A stretch of DNA of 64,000 bases from Paragorgia papillata (Eukaryota > Cnidaria > Anthozoa > Scleralcyonacea > Coralliidae), in contig JAWNZC010000314.1 of NCBI GenBank assembly GCA_035771165.1, positions 2,281,501-2,345,500 on the forward strand, read 5' to 3'. The notes under the pieces were generated by a model. The model worked only from the letters and a program-made list of their open reading frames with translations. It did no database searches and was not told where the DNA came from. Of the stretch, positions 27,401 through 33,960 are shown one piece after another; within the stretch, counting starts at the first letter, position 1, and every line of letters begins with the position of its first letter. Made by a program: the position numbers and the translations under genes.

Positions 27401-29860
27401 GACAAACAAACCGAAATTGAATCTCGAGGGATTTCTAATGATCATTTTCTATTGTTGGAAATGCAACAATAAATTATAAACTCACACAAACATGAATGCG
27501 ATGTCATCTGTGCGCTTCGCTATAGAGCGTTTTCACTCACGTGATCGGTGGCCCCATTGGGGTGGTGAAACAATACGAAATATTTGAATAAGAAAGAGCT
27601 AATTCCCATACCGTACACCAATATGGCCGCCATTTCATTGTTTTGGTACACCAATATGGCCGCCGTGACGTCAGATGAAAACGCTCTATTGTCAAGGTAC
27701 GTGCCTAGAATTCAAGATTATCAAATTGAATCCTAGAGAACTTGTTTGTCCCACATGCGCTGTGTCAAACTGAAAAGCGTATATAGCTAAAGATCCAGTA
27801 AGGTTATTGTGGGCGGGTCTAAGAGATTGGGACTTTCTTTCCGGAGGGTTGTAATTAGGTTTGGGTTGCTGGGGGGTTGGAGTTAAGAATTAGGGTAGAG
27901 GGGGTTATGATTAGGTTTAAGGTCAGGATTAGAGGTAAGAATCAGATAACTGCTGAGAGCAGGAATTTAACCCGGGTCGCAGAGGTGAAAGGCACGTGCG
28001 CTAACCACTGTGCCACCAACACCCCAGCTAGACCTTCTATTTTCTATCTAGGGGCTCAGGGGTTTAGGCGTGAGATATATTTGACTAGAGAGAGAGAGAG
28101 AGAGAGAGAGAGAGGTGAGAAACAACGGGGGAAATAGAAAGCTAAGTATAGTGTTGCCAACGAAGTGCTCAAAACTGCCCCACTCTAAATTCCGTACTGC
28201 ATTGCTCTTCCTCGTGAGAACTTAACTAATGTTGCTCAAGTCAGTTTTTATACCACTTTTTCGAATCAGTACAAGCAAGCAACCCGCACAATTTCAAAAA
28301 GGTCCTGGGAACGAGGTTGTACAAGCAGGTGCGGACATTGAAATGGTGCATACTGCTCACTTGCACGATACTCGTCAAACGATTCCGTCATAATGGTTTG
28401 GAAATTCTACGTCCACTGAACTTTATATATACCTTGAAGGCTGACTGCCAATCAAATAGTGAGGCATAAACAGACATGAGGTATTTTTTAACGTCAGTTC
28501 CAGGCGCCTACGCGGCGATATAGGCAAATTTTGTTTACGAAAAGCCAAGAACCACCACAACAACAGCCGAATTCCTATTTTTATACAGAATACGGAAAAT
28601 AACAAGTGTTTCATATGGTATAACATAAAGCCTACATCTTACCAGCTACATTAAACTGTCGAAAACATGCTTCAAATGGGTAACAAAAACATATCCGGTT
28701 TCATGTTGTTTAAAAACTGACGTTTTTAAATCGCGATTTTGGCTATGTTTAGTGAGGTCTCCCCACTCGTTTTCTTCAAATTACTTTCTTTTATAAAGCT
28801 TCTCGAAATGCTTGAAGTATTAAACTAACTTGTATTACCACTCCTATTTTTCGTGGAGTTTTATCTTCAAGTAGTACGGAAGATAAAGCATCCAAAATAC
28901 TACTACGAAAGAAGTGCAAAGGCACTCGACTATCGCTTCGTGCCTCTACTCAACTTCTTTCGTGTTCAAATGACGTCAAACGTGCCTTTATAAGAGTACA
29001 TATATCCACGGAGCTTTATGCTTTATTTGCTAAATAGGCAACGCCAAAATGGAATCTATTTGTTAAATACATCACTGTTTCTCATAATTCCATTTTCAGT
29101 TTGCAGCTGTCCATCTAAAGACCTAGGTGTTTTTCACATGAGCCCCCAGAGTGACATGGGATGCAAGCAGTCATGGGCAAGACCCAAGCCAAATTGTCCC
29201 GGATTGGACTACTCTCGAACGAGTCCCACAATAGGGGGCGCCGGCGAAAAGGAATCCTATGCGATTGGAAAGCATACAGTGACGTACACCTACTCCATGT
29301 CAAATGGTCTGCAAGTGAAATGTCATGTCAAGCTGGAAATGAAAGGTTTGTAAAAAAGCTCGGTTAGATTGCAGTTTGGCGGACACCATACATCCGCTGA
29401 CCGTCTGGGAAGGTGGCTAGACTAAAGATTTATGTTGGGGTTGAGCCTACAGACTTAGTGCTTGACATCATGCATTCTCGTCCCCAAAGCCCTTTTAAAA
29501 AAGGGCGCTTATGTAAGGCGCGTCCTGTGTCGTCTCTTTAATATGTGCTCGCGTATATAAACGGCCCTGTTATTTTCCGTTGTGAAATTAACACTTCTCT
29601 CTAATATGTTTATTTGTTTTCCTATAGCTGAATGTGGTGGTGAGGAATACGATCCTGATAAAAAACAATGCTGTTATGGAAAACTGCACGATAAGCAAAA
29701 TCCACTGTGGATGTGTTGCGGAATAGCATATTACAATCCAAAGTTACACAAATGTTGTGATCTGAAAAACGCTAACATCGTCTCAATATCCGGTGGGGAA
29801 TGTCCAAATGAATGCGGACAACATCAATTTAACGTAGAGAAAAATGACTATAGGACATAA
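6372..29860 (+). CDS. Gene A: secreted VWA-HYR-galaxin-like protein (8 exons)
   Basis: Predicted join: 6372-6456, 15613-15914, 19603-19972, 21344-21385, 25995-26264, 27008-27250, 29100-29345, 29628-29860. Lengths sum to 1791 bases, 596 codons plus stop, with all phases compatible (phase 1 throughout except phase 0 between exons 2 and 3). Order of parts: signal peptide; VWA domain with complete MIDAS (DxSxS, Thr, Asp); a two-Cys linker; three HYR-like modules; galaxin-like tail with three CC doublets. HYR modules are immunoglobulin-like adhesion folds in extracellular proteins, VWA MIDAS sites bind ligands through a metal, and galaxins are secreted matrix proteins, so an extracellular adhesive or recognition role is inferred. 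No transmembrane segment is seen. The paralogue is gene B. Exon choice rests on splice motifs, phase and paralogue conservation, not on transcripts. Confidence 0.75.
6457..7116. other. Intron 1 of gene A, 5' part; nothing coding
   Basis: Repetitive non-coding sequence. 6930-7080 holds phrases such as tcgacttgaaggatcgact and catgtaaacacggtttgac, which recur inverted near 7560-7630 (catgtaaacatgtgcccgg, gattgactt). It is therefore probably a MITE of the GTTTACATG type interrupted by the next element. Confidence 0.4.
7117..7483. mobile_element. MITE with TAA duplication, left arm only
   Basis: The ends read CTAGGGACCTTAAGAT and ATCTTAAGGTCCC with inverted repeats (gacgacgacggcgg / ttgccgtcgta). 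It is flanked by TAA at 7114-7116 and 7484-7486. The mirror position in the right arm (about 55546-55552) has the uninterrupted target (gtcatttagaacgac), that is an empty site. A three-base TAA/TTA duplication is typical of PIF/Harbinger-type MITEs. Confidence 0.75.
8009..8299. mobile_element. MITE with 75-bp inverted repeats (gagcagagcc family)
   Basis: The arms read gcgagcagagccttcttttc inward from both sides and run about 75 bp, around a 120-bp centre. They are flanked by TA. A copy occupies 54701-54990 in the right arm. A 68-codon frame through it is an accident of the palindrome. Confidence 0.8.
8693..9657. mobile_element. Composite MITE-like element, about 0.96 kb
   Basis: The left end aagggggtatttatacggag and right end ctccatataaacaccctctta form a degenerate inverted repeat. 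Inside, a phrase starting gatttcgagcttcgtggg (about 9060) is directly repeated at about 9480, and there is a small palindrome around the agatctcgcctag sites (8817-8865). The right arm carries the same element at 53340-54310. Confidence 0.6.
9658..10104. other. Intron 1 stretch, nothing recognised
   Basis: AT-rich non-coding sequence, also present in the right arm. It ends in a phrase (ggtaccgatttcctttgtg, then cttcatgaattattaat) that recurs near 15550 and 26680 and looks like the 3' tail of a SINE. Confidence 0.4.
10105..10130. repeat. (TA)n microsatellite, left arm
   Basis: About 13 TA units. The mirror locus at 52827-52890 has about 32 units, so the tract length differs strongly between the arms. 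Confidence 0.9.
10259..10407. mobile_element. 149-bp MITE with TAA duplication, left arm only
   Basis: The ends are AGGCTGATTTCCAGTCAGTG and its complement; the element is nearly a full palindrome. TAA flanks it at 10256-10258 and 10408-10410. The right arm is empty at this position (about 52697: agctccttagtgtccg). It is a PIF/Harbinger-type MITE by target-site length. Confidence 0.8.
10411..10637. mobile_element. MITE with GTTCACATGAG ends
   Basis: The left end gggctgttcacatgaggcgg and right end ctcatatgaacgacccc form inverted repeats; both continue inward into agcccggta/atcagcccg and gtcatgaaaat/attttcgtgac. The copy in the right arm is at about 52467-52694. It belongs to the group of elements with GTTTACA or GTTCACA near the ends. 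Confidence 0.7.
10930..11590. repeat. 19-bp minisatellite, left arm
   Basis: More than 30 units of about 19 bp (gagtttgcccactccaccc). The unit lacks stop codons in all frames and 19 is not a multiple of three, so several overlapping open frames appear with a 57-bp (19-residue) period on both strands. I do not regard these as genes. The right-arm array (51665-52185) is shorter and has a different order of variant units. Confidence 0.95.
11600..13017. other. Intron 1 stretch with degenerate repeats
   Basis: No exon seen. 12050-12240 resembles the interior of the element at 10411 (tatgtcacgaaaatc, then cattctgtgtttc) and 12295-12330 has the ttaaccgggctggccc end of that family. The right arm has about 150 bp more here (50790-50950), including an intact gctcatgtaaacagccc end. 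The open frames at 12027 and 12738, found in both arms, have no domain and I treat them as chance. Confidence 0.45.
13018..13847. mobile_element. Foldback element, 0.83 kb
   Basis: The ends read TTAAGGTCTTAGTTAAGG and CCTTAACGAAGACCTTAA. Long inverted arms contain ttcggtaaagcgctctcaat and agatatcgttagaaagct. The centre has three alternating copies of a block with gctgacaccgttttgctgg and aaatttatc. The right-arm copy is at 49220-50074. Short frames inside follow the repeat and are not genes. Confidence 0.75.
13848..14781. other. Intron 1 stretch, nothing recognised
   Basis: AT-rich sequence with the phrase agctacacaataatgctaaa repeated directly at about 13886 and 14106 together with its neighbourhood, which may be an old duplication. 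No exon signal was found. Confidence 0.4.
14782..15221. mobile_element. TTCAAC-rich palindromic MITE with TAA duplication
   Basis: The ends are AGGCCTGTCCAAACGCTTTC and GAAAGCGTTTGGCCAGGCCT, flanked by TAA (14779-14781, 15222-15224). The interior is built of dozens of ttcaac / gttgaa words, often spaced 11-12 bp as ttcaacatcg, in both orientations, with internal subterminal copies of the end sequence (ggccaaacgctttc at 15143). The right-arm copy is at 47846-48285 with the same target duplication. Size, TSD and ends suggest PIF/Harbinger mobilisation. Confidence 0.8.
15222..15612. other. End of intron 1: palindrome and SINE-tail phrase
   Basis: A palindrome at about 15326-15412 (actcactgagtatgagacta / tagtctcatactcaag). 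The phrase atggtactgattcac, then ttcctcatgaatcattac at 15550-15590 resembles the SINE tail also seen near 10065 and 26680; it sits 20-60 bp before the exon 2 acceptor. Confidence 0.5.
15613..15914 (+). CDS. Gene A exon 2: first half of VWA domain
   Basis: The acceptor is atatttttag and the donor cag|gtatct; entry is phase 1 and exit phase 0. It carries the VWA beta-strand and MIDAS motif IIWDNSKSIG (DxSxS) and later ATRTG with the MIDAS threonine. It ends in the helix SLMLANQ, which continues directly in exon 3. Gene B differs by two replacements (Ile/Val, Asp/Gly). A SINE-like tail phrase sits just upstream of the acceptor. Confidence 0.85.
16111..16427. mobile_element. MITE with aagttttgtgg ends and hammerhead-like motif
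   Basis: Inverted arms of about 65 bp read aagttttgtggaaacacc and continue through gctaagctttcggcctg. The right-arm copy is at about 46645-46965. The inner end of the right arm reads CTGATGA, gggcctg, loop, caggcc, GAAA (16342-16371), close to a hammerhead ribozyme core but with one bulged G next to stem II. Confidence 0.7.
16549..18310. mobile_element. Large inverted-repeat element with an internal conserved ORF
   Basis: The inverted arms include ctcgttcccagatcccctac (16645-16664) and its complement at 18149-18168, extending through aaaattcttg and ggagacatgg. The left end carries the tagactgaaagccagc word shared with the 1507 foldback; the right end is degraded. The interior (16960-17460) has open frames on both strands that are kept in the right-arm copy (about 44790-46520). 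Confidence 0.6.
16993..17421 (+). CDS. ORF inside inverted-repeat element, 142 codons, unknown
   Basis: Contains a Cys-x2-Cys (KKICQPCYS) segment and a Lys/Arg-rich start, with no family recognised. In the right-arm copy (minus strand, 46093-45665) one A is missing from a run of A (gcgaaaaatc versus gcgaaaatc), which shifts the frame of the first part; the last 84 codons stay open from an internal ATG. The opposite strand (17456-17121) is open too, in both arms, so the coding strand is uncertain. Could be a relic of a transposon-borne gene. Confidence 0.3.
   Translation: MKNHPVLIFEIKVTVKLRKIIKFLHSSTIRPDNVFPKKICQPCYSLQGFTKNGRISLNVPGNNNSCTSDISICWFSQSVAGFDDLTTSRVNLASVLIGPRRDAKTTFPSMYCLFKDEQEQSFTQFRPILPRMPPSKTRCLLI
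18735..19025. repeat. Degenerate T-rich/A-rich minisatellite, left arm
   Basis: Repeats of a 10-22 bp theme (aacttttaatttttacgttt) switch orientation near 18920, so the tract can fold on itself. The right-arm counterpart (43930-44415) is much longer, with several orientation blocks. A short satellite trace recurs at 19445-19505. Confidence 0.75.
19026..19602. other. End of intron 2: nested small palindromes
   Basis: One half of the ggaaataacac palindrome (complete at 43794-43936 in the right arm); a palindrome at 19196-19320 (gcaattgtttccatctgtca and partner); and a short hairpin at 19332-19372 (aaataccacatgtggtattt). No exon. Confidence 0.55.
19603..19972 (+). CDS. Gene A exon 3: second half of VWA domain
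   Basis: The acceptor is ttcttgttatag and the donor acag|gtgaga; phase 0 in, phase 1 out. It contains the VWA strand VVMIVTDGEP with the third MIDAS Asp and the strand IRVVGVYIG, and ends at a Cys-containing helix. Compared with gene B, about 35 of 123 residues differ plus one inserted Asp codon in B, while only four codons differ silently. The introns on both sides differ by about 3-6 percent. Confidence 0.85.
20440..20600. mobile_element. MITE-like remnant (gtttatatcg / gttcatataag)
   Basis: Contains agcggtcactccggcggtca and gttgcgttcatataag, followed by cccgtatgtatgaacactta. The layout resembles the GTTTACATG-type elements. It is also present at about 42110-42260 in the right arm. Confidence 0.4.
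20840..21085. repeat. Simple repeats and duplicated 70-bp unit
   Basis: A CA/TA-rich microsatellite (20875-20940) is followed by two direct copies of a 70-bp segment (acatatatagaggtctata, then gacccgcaagtcttac) at about 20940-21007 and 21008-21080. The right arm has a single copy at about 41680-41745. Confidence 0.8.
21344..21385 (+). CDS. Gene A exon 4: 14-residue two-cysteine linker
   Basis: A 42-bp exon between ttatccccag and acaag|gtaaga, phase 1 on both sides. The residues read DCKKNPTNAECIRQ across the junctions. The two cysteines are conserved in gene B (41072-41113), while four other residues differ with no silent change. It probably forms a small disulphide loop between the VWA and HYR parts. 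Confidence 0.7.
21660..22575. mobile_element. Left-arm-only insertion, about 0.9 kb
   Basis: The right arm reads continuously from tatcctagtgggataagtat into the cccactatgcatactcat context (reverse strand of 40770-40810). In the left arm the two sides are separated by this stretch. It starts with a palindrome around gctcatagccaac / gttggctattag (21695-21735). No open frame of note. Insertion here or deletion in the other arm are both possible. Confidence 0.6.
22655..22935. repeat. Direct repeats (ttgccatggtgcagatcggt)
   Basis: The phrase ttgccatggtgcagatcggt occurs at about 22659 and 22740 with a similar caatcag context after it, apparently two copies of an 80-bp unit. The left arm loses alignment to the right arm just before this point. 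Confidence 0.6.
23085..23290. mobile_element. Palindromic MITE, 0.2 kb
   Basis: aagctttagaagtgatgtct at about 23082 pairs with agacatctcttctaaagctc at about 23262, and aactacactttat pairs with ataaagtgtagtt near the centre. Confidence 0.65.
23536..24075. mobile_element. Foldback element, 0.54 kb
   Basis: Ends: aaaggtattggcaataaaaa and ttttattgccaatacccttt. The inner arms share catttgaaagaactcgtcaa and gacagcgtgctgtc. One end of the same family lies at about 39860-39965 directly beside HYR-like exon 1 of gene B. Confidence 0.7.
24527..24771. mobile_element. Two adjacent palindromic MITEs
   Basis: 24527-24636 is a palindrome with gaattcctgttttgaatttc ends. 24637-24771 has ends agcagcttttccactaggcg and cgcctagtggaaaaccggct next to TTAA. 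Both lack coding capacity. Confidence 0.65.
24772..25178. mobile_element. MITE of the GATTACATGGAGA type
   Basis: The ends read AAGGTGGTGATTACATGGAG and CTCCATGTACTCGGCCCCTT with agcccgg / ccgggct just inside. Internal direct repeats of gcgattacatg and ttcagcccgg. This is the clearest member of the group of elements with T/CACATG near their ends. Confidence 0.75.
25179..25994. other. End of intron 4, nothing recognised
   Basis: AT-rich non-coding sequence without repeats I can identify; it ends in the exon 5 acceptor. Confidence 0.4.
25995..26264 (+). CDS. Gene A exon 5: HYR-like module 1
   Basis: The acceptor is acctactttttag and the donor gaaa|gtaagt, phase 1-1. The module has the HYR pattern: paired Cys near the start (KCECS), FIWKKPEIRC, GSHPITYKF near the end, then a Cys strand (LECPVKLKV). 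The equivalent exon in gene B (39563-39823) is clearly homologous but only about half identical, and the flanking introns do not align. Confidence 0.75.
26396..26715 (+). mobile_element. Tandem tRNA-like SINE units (three)
   Basis: Three units of about 90 bp: 26396-26485, 26486-26577 and 26578-26655. Unit 2 has an A-box-like agtagctcaatggttagag; unit 3 has a B-box-like gggtttgattccc. The tail (aattcatgaggaaaacacaa) at 26672-26692 matches phrases near 15575 and 10085. None folds as a proper tRNA by eye, so this is a SINE rather than tRNA genes. It lies in intron 5 of gene A. Confidence 0.65.
27008..27250 (+). CDS. Gene A exon 6: HYR-like module 2 (A only)
   Basis: The acceptor is tattatttaag and the donor aaag|gttggt, phase 1-1, 243 bp. 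It shows CSCPSRDLGV, VDWKVPKASC and a terminal KCSVKFEVKG strand. I find no counterpart in gene B between 36903 and 39563. The donor (gttggt) is weaker than the others. Because its introns share a phase, presence or absence does not shift the frame. Confidence 0.7.
27522..27690. mobile_element. MITE with ATAGAGCGTTTTCA ends
   Basis: The ends read atagagcgttttcactcacg and cgtcagatgaaaacgctcta. It contains two copies of acaccaatatggccgcc. Located in intron 6 of gene A. Confidence 0.7.
27780..28030 (-). mobile_element. tRNA-derived SINE
   Basis: On the minus strand, 28024-27955 has a tRNA-like head with A-box-like ggcacagtggttagcgc and B-box-like gggttaaattcc. It is followed by a tail of degenerate ccctaa-like repeats towards 27830. 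The head diverges from a functional tRNA. Confidence 0.65.
28086..28114. repeat. (AG)n microsatellite
   Basis: Fourteen AG units, next to the SINE. Confidence 0.9.
28120..29099. other. Rest of intron 6, nothing coding
   Basis: A weak palindrome around 28870-28990 (gaaagaagtgcaaaggcac / gaagcacggag-like). No exon with HYR pattern seen beyond those listed. Confidence 0.35.
29100..29345 (+). CDS. Gene A exon 7: HYR-like module 3
   Basis: The acceptor is ttccattttcag and the donor aaag|gtttgt, phase 1-1. The module starts VCSCPSKDLGVF and contains RPKPNCPG, then IGKHTVTYTYSMSNG and CHVKLEMKG. It matches the last HYR-like exon of gene B (36673-36903), which starts VCDCPSKDLGVF. Confidence 0.8.
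29628..29860 (+). CDS. Gene A exon 8: galaxin-like C-terminus
   Basis: The acceptor is tgttttcctatag; the exon ends in TAA at 29858-29860. Cysteine spacing is galaxin-like: YDPDKKQCCYG, WMCCGIAYYNP, HKCCD and ECPNEC. Classical galaxins repeat this motif many times; here there is a single repeat unit serving as a tail. Gene B has the same layout with a shorter end. Confidence 0.8.
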
Positions 29861-29908
29861 AACACATCTAGAGTTTCAGTCAAAGCATCAAGGTCATTTA
29901 TTCACTAG

Positions 29909-29990
29909 AATAAACAAAGAAAACGACGTATAGAAAAATAAATGTCACATGATCGTGTTGTCAGTGTAATGTTTATTACAAAGGAATAAA
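29909..29990 (+). terminator. Poly(A) signals of gene A
   Basis: AATAAA hexamers at 29909-29914, 29937-29942 and 29985-29990, 50-130 bp past the stop. A T/G-rich stretch (tttgtttcagttttttgtag) follows at about 30010. This gives a 3' UTR of roughly 150 bases. Confidence 0.65.
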
Positions 29991-30147
29991 GACATAACGT
30001 TATCGAAAAATTTGTTTCAGTTTTTTGTAGTATTTTTTTGCAGTGACATCGAAGTGGAATAACTTGTCGTGAAAATATGATACTGCTGGTTGCAGGTGAG
30101 CGCGCCGAATTTTGATCGTTTGACCGTCTATACGAATAAACTTCTGT

Positions 30148-32135
30148 TAGCGTTTACACGATAGCCGGGTCAACCCGTCTTGCCGGGTGACCCTTTTCAA
30201 GACCCAGGTTGGAGAGGTGCGAACGTGGGAAAATTTGGTCAATTTCTTCATGTAAACACGGGTTGACTTGCTCCGGGCTCGTATAAAGTGTCGGAAATAT
30301 GATAATTTGTGTCCAATCTCGTACCCAGGCGCTTACAAACGTGTCTTTGGCGCCAATTTTGTTAGGTGTCAAATCAGACTCCTGTGTAAACATGGCAAGT
30401 CCGAGCGCTCGCAAAGAAAATAATTCTCAACTTTCATGAATCATGGCAGTGGTCTAGTGACAAGATCGAATATTTGACAGTCTGCCTCAGAAGGACTACA
30501 AAACTGAGATGGACTACAAAAATGTCGACTTCAATTCAAATGTCGTTGCCTTGTTTTCTCGCTTACGCGAACGAATAGACGAGAATACAAGGCAACGACA
30601 ACTGAAACAATCGAAATTTGCTTACGACGTTTTTCAATATCACTAGCCGTGTTGTTTGCCATGTTGTTTAGTGAATAATAATCGACCACATGTCTTGACA
30701 CCAGAGTTCTGTTCGGACAAAAAAACACATTCCCAACCCGGTGTCGCAGTAAATTTGATCGCCCCCCCCCCCCCCAAAATATGTCCCCCAGGGACACATT
30801 TCCTAGGAAATATGTCCCCCTCTTCGGAAATTTGTGCCCCCCCCCCTCAGAATGATTCCTTGCAGGATAATAACGGAAGTATTTATTATGGATAGTAGAC
30901 GCCTTAATTTTTCAATGAGCGATGACTCTCAAAAGCGATCCGTATTGGTTATACTGGTGTAGTAGCTGGGGGATAGGTGATGCTGCTGTCCGCCTAGGGT
31001 GAATTTTCGTCGACAAATAGTAACTTTTAGCTAACTAAACACTAATTTGCGGCCAATACGCTGCCAATACGCTACAAACTATTTATAAAGCCTTGGTTCA
31101 ACCTTATTTTGACTACTGTTCCCCTCTTTGGGATTACTGTGGCAAAATACTCAAGGATAGACTTCAAAAAATTTCAGTCTCGTGCTGCAAGGGTTATTAC
31201 AGGAGCCAGTTACGATATCAGGTCAATCGATGTTTTTGACACTCTGTCGTGGGAGACACTTACAGTAAATCAGTTCTCATGTACAAAATATTGAATGACC
31301 ACACTGCTCCAAATCTAAAAGATTCCTTCCTTAAAAGAATTGTTTTTCAGAACACTTATAATCTTAGAAACAATGATACAGACCTAGCACTACTAAAGCC
31401 CAAAAGAGAATTCTTGAAAAGAAGCTTTAAATATAGCGGTGCCATGCTGTGGAATAACTTATCCTCAGAAGCCAAATCGTCTGAGACGCTTCAATCTTTT
31501 AAAAGGCTTATACGCCCACTTTAGGCCACGATGCTGGGTCACGCCTAAGAATTTGTATTTATGTATATATATTAGTAAGAACATATAAAACCCTGTATAC
31601 TATAATGTACAGTTACATCTTTTTCTCCTTTTTTAATCATTCTTTGTATCTATACTTTTCATTTGTTTTTAAAATTTCCAAAAATCTATTTATATTTAGT
31701 GTGACGCCGCCCCTCATTGAAATCAGCTTTTGTTATTGAGGCCAGCGTGTTTAAATAAAGTTTTACATACATACATACAGGTAATTAAGATACGTCAGTT
31801 TTAAGATACGTCGTTTTTGTAAATATATATTTAGCTGTTATAATTTATCATTCAGAAATACATATTTCTTTACTTTTATATAAAACGTTTTGTCCACATT
31901 ACACGTATATCAATTATCCTGTAAGGAATCATTCTGAGGGGGGGGGCACATTTCCTAGGAAATCTGTCCCGGGGGGACACATTTTTGGGGTGGACATATT
32001 TCCTGTGACATCGGCTATCCGGTTTGAGAAAAGCTGACCTGACCCAGGTTGGGAGAAAAAGCAGCCAACCCACGGGTTGGCGATCTGACCGGGCTGGCTT
32101 TCAACCCGGGCTCGTGTAAAGTCCCCTCTAGTATA
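30148..32135. mobile_element. Nested elements between the two genes
   Basis: Outer layer: ttagcgtttacacgatagcc (30148) and ggctcgtgtaaagtccc (32109-32125), with acccaggttgg / acccaggttggg just inside. Middle layer: a C/G-run repeat with catttcctaggaaatatgt at 30795-30817 and an inverted partner cctaggaaatctgtccc at 31953-31970, extending to gaatgattccttgcaggata / tatcctgtaaggaatcattc. Inner layer: a LINE fragment at about 31040-31789. The insertion order is therefore outer, then C-run element, then LINE. Confidence 0.6.
31040..31789 (+). pseudogene. LINE ORF2 C-terminus with 3' tail, frameshifted
   Basis: Encodes the characteristic end of a non-LTR retrotransposon RT protein: QPYFDYCSPLWDYCG, FQSRAARVITGASYD, VLMYKILNDH and MLWNNLSSEAK, stop TAG at 31522-31524. 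At least two frame shifts: near 31171 (LQK / FQSRA) and near 31262 (WETL / YSKSV). It ends in aataaagttttacatacata with TACA repeats at about 31755-31789. It is 5' truncated and cannot retrotranspose. Confidence 0.85.
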
Positions 32136-33110
32136 TATATTATCAAACCTATACTGTGAATAGGTTTGACAATGGATTTGAAACTCAAAATATCATCTTA
32201 TTCACTTGAATCTTGAGTTTACAAGATGTTATATTTCGACATTTGTTTAATTTTTTACGAAAAATTCGAAACGCTGCCAGACTGGCAAACGTTTATCGAA
32301 CGTTGTCAACTGCCTGGAAGTTTTCCACTCAGGATTAACTTATAAACAAAGCCGACGAACACGTCGAACAGCGCGCTGTAAATATTCTCGGCGCTAACTT
32401 TCTACGACATAATGGTAAGATCTATGTTTACAACAGTTTGTCCTTTGAGATCAATGATAAACTTTCTCATGTAGCGTTTGTTTTATACTTTTACGCATTT
32501 GTAAAGCATGTACGCGCATTTAATTGTGAAATATTTCTAAAATGTTGCATTTTAGTGAGTTAGCAGTATCACACCAGGCTTACCTCATTAAACGTTGATA
32601 TATCCAAAGAACTTTTACAGTAAAATAGATAATTTGCATTGTGCTTTGATGAATGTAAATAACTTATATTTTTATTATTTTTTACTCACTCTTTGCTCAC
32701 CCACCCACTCAATCAACTAGCCACTTACCCACCCAGCCACTGTTCAAATCAATAATCGTGTGAAGCACTTCTTATATCTTAAAAAGTTGTTTTTTGTATC
32801 TACTGCGCATGCGCGAGTAGATACATTGCTGTCGTGCGTGTATTGTAAGTTAATTAAGTTAACAAAAGAATGCCTTCGTAGCCAATCAAAACAGAGAATT
32901 ATACGATTGACCGCCGACAAACCGCCGAAGTCAAAATTGTAAACCAAGTACTTCATGTAGTCAATGCTATGGCAACATAGAGCGAGAATTCAAGCCAGTG
33001 GGATACCGAGATATTTATTTCAAGAATAGAAGTTTTTTATACAAGCTTAGTATGAATCGTTGCCAATTTTTAAATGTGATGTTCTATAGACGTTTTTGGA
33101 GTGATGGTAA
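32136..33110 (+). other. Possible non-coding or 5' exon signals between the genes
   Basis: Two strong donor-like sites follow ATG triplets: cataATG|gtaaga at 32412-32419 and gtgATG|gtaagt at 33105-33111. A 5' exon with the start codon at its edge, or a non-coding RNA, is conceivable. I could not find a matching downstream coding exon. 32697-32745 is a cactca/cacccac-rich simple repeat. Confidence 0.2.
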
Positions 33111-33814
33111 GTTTTTGAATGCCTCTTAAATCTTAATAGTCTTTGGACAATTTCATATTCAGACGAGCCAACATGTTTACATGTATTCAGCAGTCTGATC
33201 GAGCTTTGTAAACTGACAAGGCTGTGCATTGCTGGACGAAAATGAAATTTTCTTCTAAGAAAACAAAACTAGCTTCATGATCAAGCAACAATGTGCAAAG
33301 CCAGTGGTAGTCCACGAGCGAAATTATTATGCTATTAAATAACATATGTACAATAGTCAAATGTCAGTGACAGGCTATGTAGAGAGTGTGAAACGGCAAG
33401 TCTTTATATTTATAATGGGGTAATTAAATTGTATGCTGCTGTTGTCAATCTCATGCAAAAGTCATGCATGCCAAACATTTATTCTACCTTTTACTGCATG
33501 TATGCATATACAGTATATGTCTACTCTTGAAGAACAATTAATTGGAGATCTTCGTACACAACTTGATTATTTCTAAACTTTACAGCAGTCATACTTCAGA
33601 TGCTTGTTATCTCAAACGATTTTCCTTTATCTACCCACTGGATTGCATTATTATTTGACAAATTGTTGCAACAAAGTTATTTAAATACTTTAGTCAAATT
33701 TTGTGAGTTATTGGTGTACTGTATTAAAATTTGATTGGCCTACTAAACAATAACCATACTTTATTACCATAGGTTTTAAATGGTACCATAGCTTTAATAG
33801 TCAAGCTATTATCA

Positions 33815-33960
33815 CACTGCGTCTCACCACGAGGACCTAAGTGAAGCCCAATTTGATTGAGTTAATACTTGAATGGGTGACCATGCACATATCTGCATGT
33901 GCTTGGGACTCATGCTTCTGTGCCGGATATGAGTAGAGTTGTTAGTGCTCAGCCTCATGT
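33815..33960 (+). mobile_element. 5S rRNA-derived SINE head fragment
   Basis: gttaatacttgaatgggtgacc at 33861-33882 matches the highly conserved internal promoter/C-box region of animal 5S rRNA (ttagtacttggatgggtgacc), and gcttgggact follows near where 5S has tgggaa. Upstream caccacgaggacctaagtga is too degraded for a functional 5S gene. Best read as a SINE3-type (5S-derived) retroposon remnant. Confidence 0.6.

Noticed and set aside
33815..33960. Functional 5S rRNA gene
   Set aside because: Only the internal promoter region matches; the 5' half and 3' end are missing.
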